A stretch of DNA of 64,000 nt from Christensenella sp. UBA2853 (GTDB taxonomy: Bacteria > Bacillota > Clostridia > Christensenellales > Aristaeellaceae). Of the stretch, positions 44,145 through 52,640 are shown in pieces. The notes below the pieces were generated by a model that was not told where the DNA came from, did no database searches, and was given only the letters and a program-made list of their open reading frames with translations. The translations under genes were made by a program, and so were the position numbers. Location: positions 140,848 to 204,847 of the forward strand of contig DEFL01000033.1 in assembly GCA_002350845.1 (NCBI GenBank). The letters run 5' to 3'. Numbering within the stretch: the first letter of the stretch is position 1; every line of letters starts with the position of its first letter.

Positions 44145-44890
44145 TATCTTCTGTTGATCATCTCACAGAGTTCAGCAGCATACTGTTCCGGATGGTTCAG
44201 GGAGAATTCGCCGTGGTAAAGGCCTTCTTTGACTTCCAGTACACTCTCCGGGATCATGTCCCTGAGCTGCCCGGCAGAACGCTGCATGCTTTTCTGTTCT
44301 TTCCCTCCGACAATGATCCTCACCCTGGCACGGCATTCCTGCAGGGCAGGTTTCAATCCATACGCTGTGTTTGCCTTCAGAAATGCGATCATATTTTCTT
44401 TTGAGATTTTCACTGTATCCCTGAAATAGTCCTCAAACAGATCATTTCGAATATGAAGAGAGTCAAACTGGATTCCGGCAAACCATTGTTTCCGGATCAG
44501 ACTGAAACTTGACGAGAGCATCGGCCCAATCAGAGCGTTCGTCATGCGGGATGGGATCACCGATGCGCTTTCGATCATTGCATACCGGCAGATATCCTTC
44601 CTCTGAGACAGCATTTCCACCAGGATCTGCGCGCCAAGGGATAAGCCGCCGATGAAAAGAACGGAACCACCGTACTCCCGGTCAATCTGGGAAATCATGC
44701 GGGCCGCGTTTTCTTCTATGCCTTCAAAGTCCTCATCGCTGTCTGCGTGCCCGTCCAGAATCGGCAGCACAACATGATATCGGTCACTCAGCAGCTCTGC
44801 CTCGGACCGGTAATTCCACCAGGACAGCCCGCCTCCGTGAAGCAGCAGGATGACCTCCTGGTTTTGCTTTCCGTATTCCACGATCTTCAT
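44144..44890 (-). CDS. Alpha/beta hydrolase
   Basis: This 248-residue protein has the alpha/beta hydrolase fold. The oxyanion segment is LLLHGGGLSWW, the nucleophile elbow GGLSLGA supplies the Ser, Asp is probably in a segment after RVRIIVGGKEQK, and the His is in EGLYHGEF near the C-terminus. The substrate is unknown. The ATG at 44890 is chosen; a GTG at 44902 would overlap the methyltransferase gene. It lies between the ICMT-like and lipoprotein genes. Confidence 0.82.
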   Translation of the reverse strand: MKIVEYGKQNQEVILLLHGGGLSWWNYRSEAELLSDRYHVVLPILDGHADSDEDFEGIEENAARMISQIDREYGGSVLFIGGLSLGAQILVEMLSQRKDICRYAMIESASVIPSRMTNALIGPMLSSSFSLIRKQWFAGIQFDSLHIRNDLFEDYFRDTVKISKENMIAFLKANTAYGLKPALQECRARVRIIVGGKEQKSMQRSAGQLRDMIPESVLEVKEGLYHGEFSLNHPEQYAAELCEMINRR

Positions 44891-44895
44891 CTCTG

Positions 44896-45567
44896 TCACC
44901 ACACAAACGGGATCACTTGATATCTGACCCGCTTCTTATATTCCGTGTATCCCTCCAGCCCGCTTTCCAGGACCTTTTCTTCATTGCGGATGCGTTTGGC
45001 GATGATCGGGATATAGGCCAGCATGATCACAAAGGAAAGGATGGACCCCAGCACGAGCGGCATGGCGAGGAACAGGAGCAGCGTAGTCATGTACATGGGG
45101 TGGCGGACAACACCGTACAGCCCGGTGTCGATGACCTTCTGGTTTTCCTGCACTTCCACGGTCCGGGAGAGCCAGACATTCTCCCGCAGCACCTCCGCAT
45201 ACAGCGCATAGGCTAGCAGGAAGACGACCGCTGCTGCCCAGGACACCCAGTCCGGCAGCAAAATCCAGCCGAACCTGAAATTCAGCCCCGCAACAAGAAA
45301 CGCTGCCAGGAACATCAGCCCGCTGAGGGCTATCACGGTTTTCTGCTCGGCCTCCTGTTCCTTCACGTCGAGCCGTCTGCGAAGCAGGTCAGGTGACTTT
45401 TTCATCATGACCAGTCCTGCGATAAACATCGGGACAAAGAGAATTCCCACCAGGAGCCAGCCCTGCCAGTAGCTGAAAGTGCCTGCCGGCAGAAACAGCA
45501 GAAGACCTACGATCACCAGACCGCTCAGGAATTTGATGATTGCCTGTGCAAACAGTTTCGAATCCAT
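44896..45567 (-). CDS. ICMT/PEMT-like membrane methyltransferase
   Basis: This 223-residue protein has about five membrane helices. The SAM-binding C-terminal signature of isoprenylcysteine carboxyl methyltransferase-like proteins is present: GLYGVVRHPMYM, then RIRNEEKVL and YTEYKKRVRYQVIPFVW. Bacterial members methylate small lipids or unknown acceptors at the membrane. A GGGAGG site precedes the ATG and overlaps the stop of the preceding isomerase gene. Confidence 0.85.
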   Translation of the reverse strand: MDSKLFAQAIIKFLSGLVIVGLLLFLPAGTFSYWQGWLLVGILFVPMFIAGLVMMKKSPDLLRRRLDVKEQEAEQKTVIALSGLMFLAAFLVAGLNFRFGWILLPDWVSWAAAVVFLLAYALYAEVLRENVWLSRTVEVQENQKVIDTGLYGVVRHPMYMTTLLLFLAMPLVLGSILSFVIMLAYIPIIAKRIRNEEKVLESGLEGYTEYKKRVRYQVIPFVW

Positions 45568-45568
45568 C

Positions 45569-46396
45569 TTATACCTCCCTGTTGTTTCGCAGCCACTGAA
45601 CTGATTGCTTCAGTGCCTGAACTGTCTTGGTTTCCAGAACACACCGGGCATGGCTCTTTTCGGCCATCCGGAGCCTTTCTGTCAAGTGAATCTCGCCATC
45701 ACCCAGGGCGAGATGGTTTCTCGGCGGTGTTTCCGTTCCGTCATGGATGTGAAAATGGATCAGCTTTTCCTGATGCTCCATCAGAAACGGCACATCCTTC
45801 TCATGGGTGGCCTTCGAGTGCCCGATGTCCCAGGTCAGAGCGAACTTTGGGCTCTCAAGAAGAAAAGCCATCGCCTTTTTCTCATACTCCCGGAAACCGT
45901 CCGTGTTTTCTATGGCCATCATGATGTCGCTGCCGCCGATCCATTCCTCGCACAGAGACCGGAAAGCGGCAAACGATTCCATGTAAGTCTCAAAATCCCG
46001 CTCATACATATATGCTTTCCAGTCCGGCAGGGTGATGTAGATGCCATGGTGCATGTGCATATTCAGCGTCAGCGGCTGACGGGAGTCTCCGTATCGATCC
46101 CGCAGGGGCAGCAGCGCTTTGGCCGCAAAGATCGTCCGCCGGACTGTTTCGAGCCAGGCCTGCGCCACCAGGGGGTTGAAATCCGCGATGTTCAGGTTTT
46201 CGTCCAGATGAATGGTGTAGTACAGCCCATGCTGATTCCCGATCCGGATCAGCTCCTCTGTCTGCTCCAGCCTGTCCACCTGGTACTCCGGGAAGTTCAT
46301 ATTCAACTCTATGAAGCGCAGCCCAAGCGTTTCGCACAGGGCCGCATTTTCTTCCAGTGTACGGTTCTCGATCAGCGTCGGCATGCCAAACTGCAT
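45569..46396 (-). CDS. Sugar phosphate isomerase/epimerase-like TIM barrel
   Basis: This 275-residue protein is of the AP-endonuclease-2/xylose-isomerase-like barrel family. Metal-site residues are seen in MAIENTDG, ALTWDIGHSKATH, HFHIHDG and the final VLETK. The start at 46396 has an AGGAG site; upstream codons to 46441 have none. It is a different subfamily from the barrel at 34.1 kb. The substrate is unknown. It leads the isomerase, methyltransferase, hydrolase, lipoprotein and CAT-like gene string. Confidence 0.82.
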   Translation of the reverse strand: MQFGMPTLIENRTLEENAALCETLGLRFIELNMNFPEYQVDRLEQTEELIRIGNQHGLYYTIHLDENLNIADFNPLVAQAWLETVRRTIFAAKALLPLRDRYGDSRQPLTLNMHMHHGIYITLPDWKAYMYERDFETYMESFAAFRSLCEEWIGGSDIMMAIENTDGFREYEKKAMAFLLESPKFALTWDIGHSKATHEKDVPFLMEHQEKLIHFHIHDGTETPPRNHLALGDGEIHLTERLRMAEKSHARCVLETKTVQALKQSVQWLRNNREV

Positions 46397-46545
46397 CGCG
46401 ATTCTCCTCGTATTCTTCGTGATCAGCGGATGCGTTGACAACCCGCAGGTTGATCACAGCATCCCATCCTATACCGGTTTTACCGCAGCATCTTCATCCT
46501 GCAGGGTCGTCCCCGGTCAGCCACGCCATGTCAACGGTTTTCCCT

Positions 46546-47169
46546 TCAGTCGAACAGCTGACCCGGCAGCTTCAGCTTTTCTTTGGGCGGGAACTCCCGG
46601 TCGAAGGCTTCCACGTCCGCGTCATCCACATAGTAGCCCTTCGGCGTCTGGTACACACCCGTAACACCCCTCAGATACCCCGGGATCAGTTCCCTGCACA
46701 GGAAGAAGGAATCGTCCGCGCCTTCCGGCAGGTCATGATAGCGGATGCCAAACTTCCGGGCATAATCGAAGCCGCAGTGACTGTAGAATTTGATATTGCC
46801 CTCAAAGAGCACCGCGCCAAAGCCCATGGCCGTCGCCTTCTCCAGGCAGAAATCCAGCAGTTTTTTCCCGTAGCCCTGTCTCTTGCGTTCCGGAATGATT
46901 CCAATCGGACCCATGGTCAGCACGGGAATCTCCCGGCCGTCATCGGCATTGATGACCGTCTTCATGAACATGTTCTGCCCGATCAGACGTCCGTCCTGCT
47001 CCATCACAAAGTCCAGTTCCGGAATGAAGGCCGGATCATCCCGCAGGACATGCATCACATAATGCTCGCTGCATCCGGGTCTGTACACGTTCCAAAAAGC
47101 TTCCCGGATCAGGTTTTCATTTTCTCTGTAGTCTTCTTTTCTTTCAAGGCGGATGATTATGTTTTTCAT
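46546..47169 (-). CDS. GNAT-family N-acetyltransferase
   Basis: This 207-residue protein has the acetyl-CoA loop IIPERKRQGYGKKLLD (R/Q-x-x-G-x-G/A) near 93-107 and the late GNAT strand VLFEGNIKFYSHCGFD. The substrate is unknown. AGAAAGG precedes the ATG. The C-terminal 60 residues carry an extension ending KLKLPGQLFD. Confidence 0.85.
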   Translation of the reverse strand: MKNIIIRLERKEDYRENENLIREAFWNVYRPGCSEHYVMHVLRDDPAFIPELDFVMEQDGRLIGQNMFMKTVINADDGREIPVLTMGPIGIIPERKRQGYGKKLLDFCLEKATAMGFGAVLFEGNIKFYSHCGFDYARKFGIRYHDLPEGADDSFFLCRELIPGYLRGVTGVYQTPKGYYVDDADVEAFDREFPPKEKLKLPGQLFD

Positions 47170-47181
47170 GGTTTTTCCTTT

Positions 47182-47952
47182 CTATTGATGCATATACACC
47201 CTCGTCTCACTCCCGCTGTCGTCATGCGCCATGCACAGGAACGCCCAGCCATACCGCTCATAAAAACCGGTATGATCTGTGACCAGGTACAGCGGCGTGA
47301 TGCCTTTGGTCCGCATATCCTCCACGACGAGATCCAGCAGCCTTCCTGCAATGCCCTGGTCCCGGAACCCCTCTTCTGTATAGACAGCGCAGACGTTTGG
47401 GGCAAGGTCCTTCCTGTCGTGAAAATCGTTCTCGATGACGCCCAGCCCGCCGACAATACGGTTCCCAGCCAGGCAAAGGTACCAGCCGTATTCCGTTTCC
47501 CGGTTCAGATACGCCGCCATGCAGGCATAATAAGCTTCCTCTGGCACGCCCCATTTCTCATGAAACCATGCTGCTGCGCTTTCCAGCAGTTCCGGACGCT
47601 CCCGAAGGGAGAGATACCGGTAATCCTTCAGATTGATTGCAGCATTTGGGTTGTTCCCGGTGATGGCAGCCAGCCTTTCACAGCCTTCCATCTCCGGACA
47701 CGCCCCGCAGGTTTCCACCTTTTTTCCGACGGCGCACTGGCGTATTGGACAGAGGGATTCGCAATAGGGTGTTTTCGGCCCATCAATCCGGCATCCGGTA
47801 CAATGGATCATCTCCGGCGTGATCTCCACGCCGTTCATCTCTGACCATTCTCTGGCCACCTTCTGCCGCAGCTCGTCATTCTGGTTGATCGTCGCAATCC
47901 GGGCCTCACAGATTTCGCAGTCCAGCCCGCAGAATCCGATGAAATCCTTCAT
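47182..47952 (-). CDS. DUF3795-GNAT fusion protein
   Basis: Residues 1-95 form a DUF3795 zinc-ribbon-like module with 11 cysteines (FCGLDCEIC, CTGC, CESLCPIRQC, CGACPEMEGC). Residues 112-256 are a GNAT acetyltransferase with the acetyl-CoA loop FRDQGIAGRLLD. DUF3795 proteins have no settled role; the cysteines suggest metal binding. The fusion implies that the cysteine module recognises a substrate or senses metal or redox for the acetylation. It is followed on the minus strand by another GNAT gene, 12 bases on. GGGGGCTGAG precedes the ATG. Confidence 0.85.
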   Translation of the reverse strand: MKDFIGFCGLDCEICEARIATINQNDELRQKVAREWSEMNGVEITPEMIHCTGCRIDGPKTPYCESLCPIRQCAVGKKVETCGACPEMEGCERLAAITGNNPNAAINLKDYRYLSLRERPELLESAAAWFHEKWGVPEEAYYACMAAYLNRETEYGWYLCLAGNRIVGGLGVIENDFHDRKDLAPNVCAVYTEEGFRDQGIAGRLLDLVVEDMRTKGITPLYLVTDHTGFYERYGWAFLCMAHDDSGSETRVYMHQ

Positions 47953-47956
47953 GTTC

Positions 47957-48642
47957 TCAGCCCCCGTTCACGTTTCGGATATATTCTTCCTTTGGGATCA
48001 TGGGTCGCTCCAGCGTCGCGACTGTCTCTGGAGAAAGCGTCAGGCGATTCGCATACTCTGCTCCGGCTTCCTCGAATCGTTTCAGCAGCGGATCGGCTAC
48101 GACAGCGGCCTCGGGCACATTCATGAGCGGTGTTTCCGGCACGCAGACCATGTCCGGGTTCCCAAAACAGGTTTTGCACATCATCTTCAGGCCGTCGAAA
48201 TTGCCGTCCCAGTCCGGAAAGCCGCAGCCGCAGATCACCAGCGTGTGGAGGCGCGAAAAATCCATGAGCGCTTCATGGCTGACCGTTCCGTCCGGGTGCT
48301 GCACCATACGCATTTTGACCAGCGGTATGGTCCGGTCCAGCACAGCCTTCAGCGGTGACGGCATGCCATAACAGTACAGCGGAAAGCTCCAGATGATCAC
48401 ATCCGCTTCACGATACAGGTCCAGAATCGTGTTCTGGTCGTCCGCGATGATGCAGTGCCCGTCTCCCCGCTGCCAGCAGCCAAAGCAGCCCCGGCAGGGC
48501 GCGATCTGATCTGCTTTTCTCTGACATGAATGAGGTGAACCTCATGCGTTTCTCCGCGGTTCATCCCCCTCAGAAAGGCTTCCGTCAGGCGGAAGGTGTC
48601 GCTCTTTTTCTTGGGACTGCCGTTCAATACAAGAATCTTCAT
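47957..48642 (-). pseudogene. Flavodoxin-like NAD(P)H:FMN oxidoreductase, frameshifted
   Basis: The N-terminal frame begins MKILVLNGSPKKKSDTFRL (start 48642, GAGGTG site), a flavodoxin-like FMN-binding signature. It is lost after VREKQI. The rest continues in another frame as APCRGCFGCW, then VIIWSFPLYCYGMPS, with a CxxCxxC motif, to the stop at 47957. The break coincides with a tandem repeat of five bases, ATCTG twice at 48504-48513. Removing one copy restores a single frame across KQIAPC. So this is either a pseudogene, a switchable gene or a sequencing error. Confidence 0.8.
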
Positions 48643-48668
48643 TGGCCCACCTCTTTCTGTTTTTCTGG

Positions 48669-49229
48669 TCAATCTCTTTTACCTGAATGATTTGAATGCT
48701 GATTGTTATTGATTTCCCTGATCCAGTCCTCCCTTGAGATCACCGAAACATGCGTTGTTCCGTTGGCTTCATCCGGGACTTCACAGGCAAAGCGCATGCC
48801 GATGGATTCCGCTGTTCGAAAGGAAGACTCATTGGTGTATTTGCAGCAGGAGTACAGAGCCGGAACCTCTGTATTCCGAAACGCCCAGTCACGAACCGCT
48901 TTGGCGGCTTCTCTGGCATAGCCCTTCCGCTGGCAGTCGCGGCGGATATGGAATCCTATTTCCGGCAGCACTTCTCCATTGATCTTTTGCAGTGTCAGCC
49001 CGCAGTCGCCAATCATTTCCCCGGTATCCTTAAGGCACACTGCACACAGTCCAAAGCCGTCCTGCCGATAGCGGTTCATATTCCGCTCAATCCAGTCCCT
49101 GACGCGCTGCTCATCGAAGGAATACGGATAATGACACATGATTTCAGGATCGCCAAGCACGCGGAACAGTGCGTCGTAATCCTCCCTGCTCATTTCCCGG
49201 AGCAGCAGCCTTTGCGTTTCCAAAACCAT
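48669..49229 (-). CDS. RimJ/RimL-type GNAT acetyltransferase
   Basis: This 186-residue protein starts LETQRLLLREM, the standard opening of the RimJ/RimL group. The acetyl-CoA motif is RRDCQRKGYAREAAK, followed by KYTNESSFRTAESIGM. It may acetylate a protein N-terminus or a small molecule. The start at 49229 has a GGAAGG site; the frame to 49295 lacks one. Confidence 0.87.
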   Translation of the reverse strand: MVLETQRLLLREMSREDYDALFRVLGDPEIMCHYPYSFDEQRVRDWIERNMNRYRQDGFGLCAVCLKDTGEMIGDCGLTLQKINGEVLPEIGFHIRRDCQRKGYAREAAKAVRDWAFRNTEVPALYSCCKYTNESSFRTAESIGMRFACEVPDEANGTTHVSVISREDWIREINNNQHSNHSGKRD

Positions 49230-49325
49230 GTGTCGCCTTCCCTTTCTTCCCATCAGACAGCAGACCCTGCCTGACGATGCGGTCCTATGATCCAACGATC
49301 ACTTCATACACCATCTTTTTATGAT

Positions 49326-49532
49326 TTACAGATTGCTCAGTGCGAGAACGATTCCAGCCCCGGCAAACGCGATGCCCAGTACACGCAGAACAACCGTATA
49401 GCTTCTGGCAGGTCCGCTCCCGCCCTCTGTTTTCCATTTTTCCGCAGCTTTCCACCATGCATTGGGAGAAATCAGCAGCATGGCCAGCCCCATGGCACAC
49501 AGGATCATGCCGGCAATTACTTCCTGTTTCAT
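49326..49532 (-). CDS. Small two-helix membrane protein (DUF6199-like)
   Basis: This 68-residue protein has two membrane helices (about 6-22 and 48-66). Between them lies a polar loop with SPNAWWKAAEKWKTEGGS. The W-K-x-E-W-K loop resembles DUF6199 proteins, of unknown role. The start at 49532 has a GGAG site. It follows the XRE-type regulator gene at short distance and may be its target. Confidence 0.65.
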   Translation of the reverse strand: MKQEVIAGMILCAMGLAMLLISPNAWWKAAEKWKTEGGSGPARSYTVVLRVLGIAFAGAGIVLALSNL

Positions 49533-49537
49533 TTCGT

Positions 49538-50164
49538 TCACTCCTTTCCCGCCGTCATCGGCGGGAGCTTGCCCGTACGGGACGGCATCATTCGGAAAAG
49601 CCCGTGCCGATTGCAACAGGCATACAGGCTGCTGACACGGCTGCGCTTGAACCGCGCTTCCGCGCTGCCTTCAGGGTAAAGCTTCACGATTTGCAGCCCC
49701 TGATCCGACATGGCCGCAAAGAACGAAATAGAATGCGTTTTGGTCATGGGATGGTTCATGGAAACATAAATTTCATCCTCAATGAATTCCGTCTGAATCT
49801 GATGGTTTTCATCTGCAGGCTCGTGCGTCAGCGGCGGCAGCACGATGCCGCAGCAGCTGATCACCGCTTCCCCTGTCGCAAAGATCACATTGCCGCAGGC
49901 GGGGCAGACATAAAAGACACTTTTGAGCATGTTGAACGTGCGGTTTCGATTCCGGATATCCGCCCCGGACAGCAGCTCGATCACGGAAACATCCAATGCT
50001 TTCGCCAGCGGTTCCAGCAGGCTGATATCAGGAAAGCCCTTTCCCGTTTCCCACTTGCTCACCGCCTTCGAGCTTACATGGATGCGCTCCGCCAGTTCCT
50101 CCTGCGTCAGTCTTTTGGTCTCCCGCAGGCTTCGGATCGCAGCACCGGTTACATAGTTATCCAT
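49538..50164 (-). CDS. XRE helix-turn-helix fused to a desulfoferrodoxin-like domain
   Basis: Residues 7-65 are an XRE/Cro helix-turn-helix (LTQEELAERIHVSSKAVSKWETG). The rest resembles desulfoferrodoxin. A desulforedoxin-type iron site is seen as C87, C90, C104, C105 (CPACG...CCG). The superoxide-reductase ligand set is seen as H121, H138 (NHPM), H144, C184 and H187 (CNRHG). The conserved EKH lysine is replaced by Asn. Such a protein could use bound iron to sense superoxide or oxygen while bound to DNA (inference). AAGGAGG precedes the ATG. The small membrane protein gene lies directly downstream. Confidence 0.82.
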   Translation of the reverse strand: MDNYVTGAAIRSLRETKRLTQEELAERIHVSSKAVSKWETGKGFPDISLLEPLAKALDVSVIELLSGADIRNRNRTFNMLKSVFYVCPACGNVIFATGEAVISCCGIVLPPLTHEPADENHQIQTEFIEDEIYVSMNHPMTKTHSISFFAAMSDQGLQIVKLYPEGSAEARFKRSRVSSLYACCNRHGLFRMMPSRTGKLPPMTAGKE

Positions 50165-50284
50165 AGCTTTCGCCTCCTTACGGGGCAAGTCTACTCTGCG
50201 GATTCAGGGGAGACAACCTACGAAGCGTAGAGCGTGAATGAAAAGGGATGGCAATGGTTCAATCCTTTCCACTTCCCTGCCTGT

Positions 50285-50719
50285 TCAGCACCGCTTCCTC
50301 AGCTGTTCACACAGTGCTCCGGCATCGCCATGGACACCATCGTACCTGTAATCATAGTGATCGCCATCAAACATACCATGTTTGCTTTCAAGCATCCGTT
50401 CAACCGGTGCAGGCAAAGACCCGTGCATCCTTGCTCTGAATCGCGCCTTGATCGTATCCAGATCTGCGCTGACCAGGATGCGGACCGCACCTTCCGGCAG
50501 CAGTTCAGTCTGATCCGGTTCAGAAATCACATAGATGATATTCCTGCCGCTGACGGCACCTGCCAGCTTCTCCCGAAACATCCTCTTTGCCTCCGCTTCA
50601 GACCTGGCCATCCTGAGGTAGTCCCTGCCGGAAATGATTTCCGCCCCGAGCGCATCCCTTATGCTCGCTGCCAGCGTGGATTTCCCGCTGCAGTTCTCTC
50701 CGATCATACCAATTACCAT
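50285..50719 (-). CDS. P-loop kinase-like protein
   Basis: This 144-residue protein starts MVIGMIGENCSGKSTLA, a clear Walker A motif. It continues like a small nucleotide or shikimate-type kinase (ILVSADLDTIKARFRARM as the lid region). The substrate is unknown. The start at 50719 has an AAAGGA site. It follows the PfkB-type kinase gene by 14 bases and may act in the same pathway. Confidence 0.75.
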   Translation of the reverse strand: MVIGMIGENCSGKSTLAASIRDALGAEIISGRDYLRMARSEAEAKRMFREKLAGAVSGRNIIYVISEPDQTELLPEGAVRILVSADLDTIKARFRARMHGSLPAPVERMLESKHGMFDGDHYDYRYDGVHGDAGALCEQLRKRC

Positions 50720-50733
50720 TTCAGGAATCCTTT

Positions 50734-51636
50734 CTATACGTTGATCAGCGCCTGCACTTCTTTCAGCTTCGGCGGGTACAGCGGCAGCGGAAAGCGGGAT
50801 ATCGCCACCGCAGAGCACGCGCTGGCGAATCGCACCAGTTCCTCATCTGTCATTCCGTGCAGCAAGCCATATACACATCCGGCCTTGAAAGTATCGCCCG
50901 CACCAAGGGTGCTTTTCACTTCCACGGAAAAGGGCTTCATCCGATGGATGGCTTCGCCCTTTCTCCCGTACAGCATATCGCCGCCGCCCTGGGTGAGGAT
51001 GGTCAGGCCGTCCGCTGTTTCCATCAGGCGTTCCATGATATTTTCCGGGTTCATGCCTTCGTAATGCTGTCCTGTGCATTCCCTGGATACCACGTTGACG
51101 GCCGCATGCTGATGCAAAGGAGCATCATGGGGACTGTCGATGGTCACATAGGGAATGCCATGCCTGCGGCAGATCTCCATGGCCAGCAGTGATTCGTTTC
51201 CGAAAAAGGGATCAATGGCCGCTGCTTTGCAGCCCGCGATATCCTTTTCCTGCGGGATGCTCCACCATCGTCTGCCGGTAGAAAACAAAGTCTGGAACCT
51301 GCCCATGGGAGAGCGTACCAGACCCGCGATGACCACGTAATCCATCACGCCGGGATCGTCCTCCCAGATGTGCAGCGGAGATAAATCCACTTGTTTATCC
51401 CTGTAAAATACCTGCAGCATCGGCGCAACTTCCGTGCCGAGCCATGTGCCGTCCATGCGAACCGATACGCCCAGGGAGTCCAGAACGGTGGCCGCTGTGC
51501 CCGTTTCTCCGCCCGGAAGGAAGTATTGCGCCCCAATCTCCGCGTATGCATCCGGCTGCAAAAATCCATCCTTCAGCAGAAAAGAATGCGTGCCCAGAAC
51601 CTGGCCGAAAAGATAGACATCCGGTATTGTATTCAT
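50734..51636 (-). CDS. PfkB-family carbohydrate kinase
   Basis: This 300-residue protein has the ribokinase fold with the anion-hole and base motif STLGAGDTFKAG near residue 255. The N-terminal GGETGTAATVLDSLG is the substrate-binding signature. Members phosphorylate ribose, fructose, nucleosides or similar. The start at 51636 follows AGAAGGAGG. It is the first of a pair with the P-loop kinase. Confidence 0.87.
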   Translation of the reverse strand: MNTIPDVYLFGQVLGTHSFLLKDGFLQPDAYAEIGAQYFLPGGETGTAATVLDSLGVSVRMDGTWLGTEVAPMLQVFYRDKQVDLSPLHIWEDDPGVMDYVVIAGLVRSPMGRFQTLFSTGRRWWSIPQEKDIAGCKAAAIDPFFGNESLLAMEICRRHGIPYVTIDSPHDAPLHQHAAVNVVSRECTGQHYEGMNPENIMERLMETADGLTILTQGGGDMLYGRKGEAIHRMKPFSVEVKSTLGAGDTFKAGCVYGLLHGMTDEELVRFASACSAVAISRFPLPLYPPKLKEVQALINV

Positions 51637-51690
51637 CCAAAGCCTCCTTCTGCCAAATGCATGATTGTCAGCCTGCATTCCGCTGCCCAC

Positions 51691-52059
51691 TCAGGTTGAT
51701 GCCTGATCAGGAGCGTCGTAAAAATGCCCTTTAGGGAAATTCTCATTTCCCAGGGGCCGGGCAGTCAGCCGGAAAATCACACAGCCATCCGGACACACGA
51801 TCGTTTTTGTATATTTACCCTCACCGCCCAGATTTTCGAGGTCTCCTCCGCTTCGCACAGACTCCATCAGGGGATAAAGCATCATCATCGTCTTTGAACA
51901 GATTCCATACCCATCCTGGTTGACCGGGCACCCGTAAGTGCAGATATAGCGATCCCCTATCTCTTCTCCGTTCCGGCAATACCGTTCTGTATGATCACCA
52001 TGCAGGAAGCCTGTCACTTCCACACAGAACTCATATTCTTCGTCATACCATTTTTTCAT
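51691..52059 (-). CDS. TIGR04076 family protein
   Basis: This 122-residue protein matches the TIGR04076 family: FCVEVTGFLHGD, then GDRYICTYGCPVN, then the C-terminal CPDGCVIFRLT. The cysteines are typical. No function is known. Its ATG overlaps the DUF1697 stop by four bases, and a GGGAGG site lies inside that gene, so the two are coupled. Confidence 0.8.
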   Translation of the reverse strand: MKKWYDEEYEFCVEVTGFLHGDHTERYCRNGEEIGDRYICTYGCPVNQDGYGICSKTMMMLYPLMESVRSGGDLENLGGEGKYTKTIVCPDGCVIFRLTARPLGNENFPKGHFYDAPDQAST

Positions 52060-52625
52060 AGCGAGCCTCCCTGCCTGCATATCTTCCTGATTGTGTTTCC
52101 TGTTCTGATCGTCAGTTTTTCCGCAATTCCCTTTGATGCTGTTTTCTTCCACCAGCTGCATTTCTGGTAGCACGCAAGATCGTAACTCCAGAAAATGACA
52201 TCCTCGAATATTTCTGTCTGTTCCATTCCTTCGGAGGGTTCACCGATCAGCCTGCAGATAGTCTGCGGGGATTCTTCAGTCAGGATAAAAATGAGATTAT
52301 GATATCTGCTTTTGTCCTCCGTATCCCACCATGCAGGCGCGTGATCCAGAATGCTTTTGAGATGCCCGATCTCCACAACATGTACAGGAATCACATACCC
52401 AAAGGATGCCCGTATCTGATCTGTAATCTGACGACTCATCTCATTCCTGTCATCTTCTGTGGCTGAAAAAAGGGCATTGCCGCTGTTCAGGATCGTTTCC
52501 ACATCTGTAAAGCCCAGTTCACAGAACACCTGCCGCAGATCGCTCATGGGCATCTTGTTTTTCCCGCTCTGATTGACGCCTCTCAGAAGCGCGGCGTACC
52601 GCTTTCCATGTGCCTGTTGATGCAT
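52056..52625 (-). CDS. DUF1697 family protein
   Basis: This 189-residue protein has the DUF1697 opening RYAALLRGVNQSGKNKMPMSDLRQVF and the conserved VETILNSGNALF. The family has an alpha/beta fold and no established role. It starts with ATG at 52625 after a GGAGGT site. The three genes from 53696 to 51691 form a short operon. Confidence 0.87.
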   Translation of the reverse strand: MHQQAHGKRYAALLRGVNQSGKNKMPMSDLRQVFCELGFTDVETILNSGNALFSATEDDRNEMSRQITDQIRASFGYVIPVHVVEIGHLKSILDHAPAWWDTEDKSRYHNLIFILTEESPQTICRLIGEPSEGMEQTEIFEDVIFWSYDLACYQKCSWWKKTASKGIAEKLTIRTGNTIRKICRQGGSL

Positions 52626-52640
52626 CGGGATACCTCCGCG

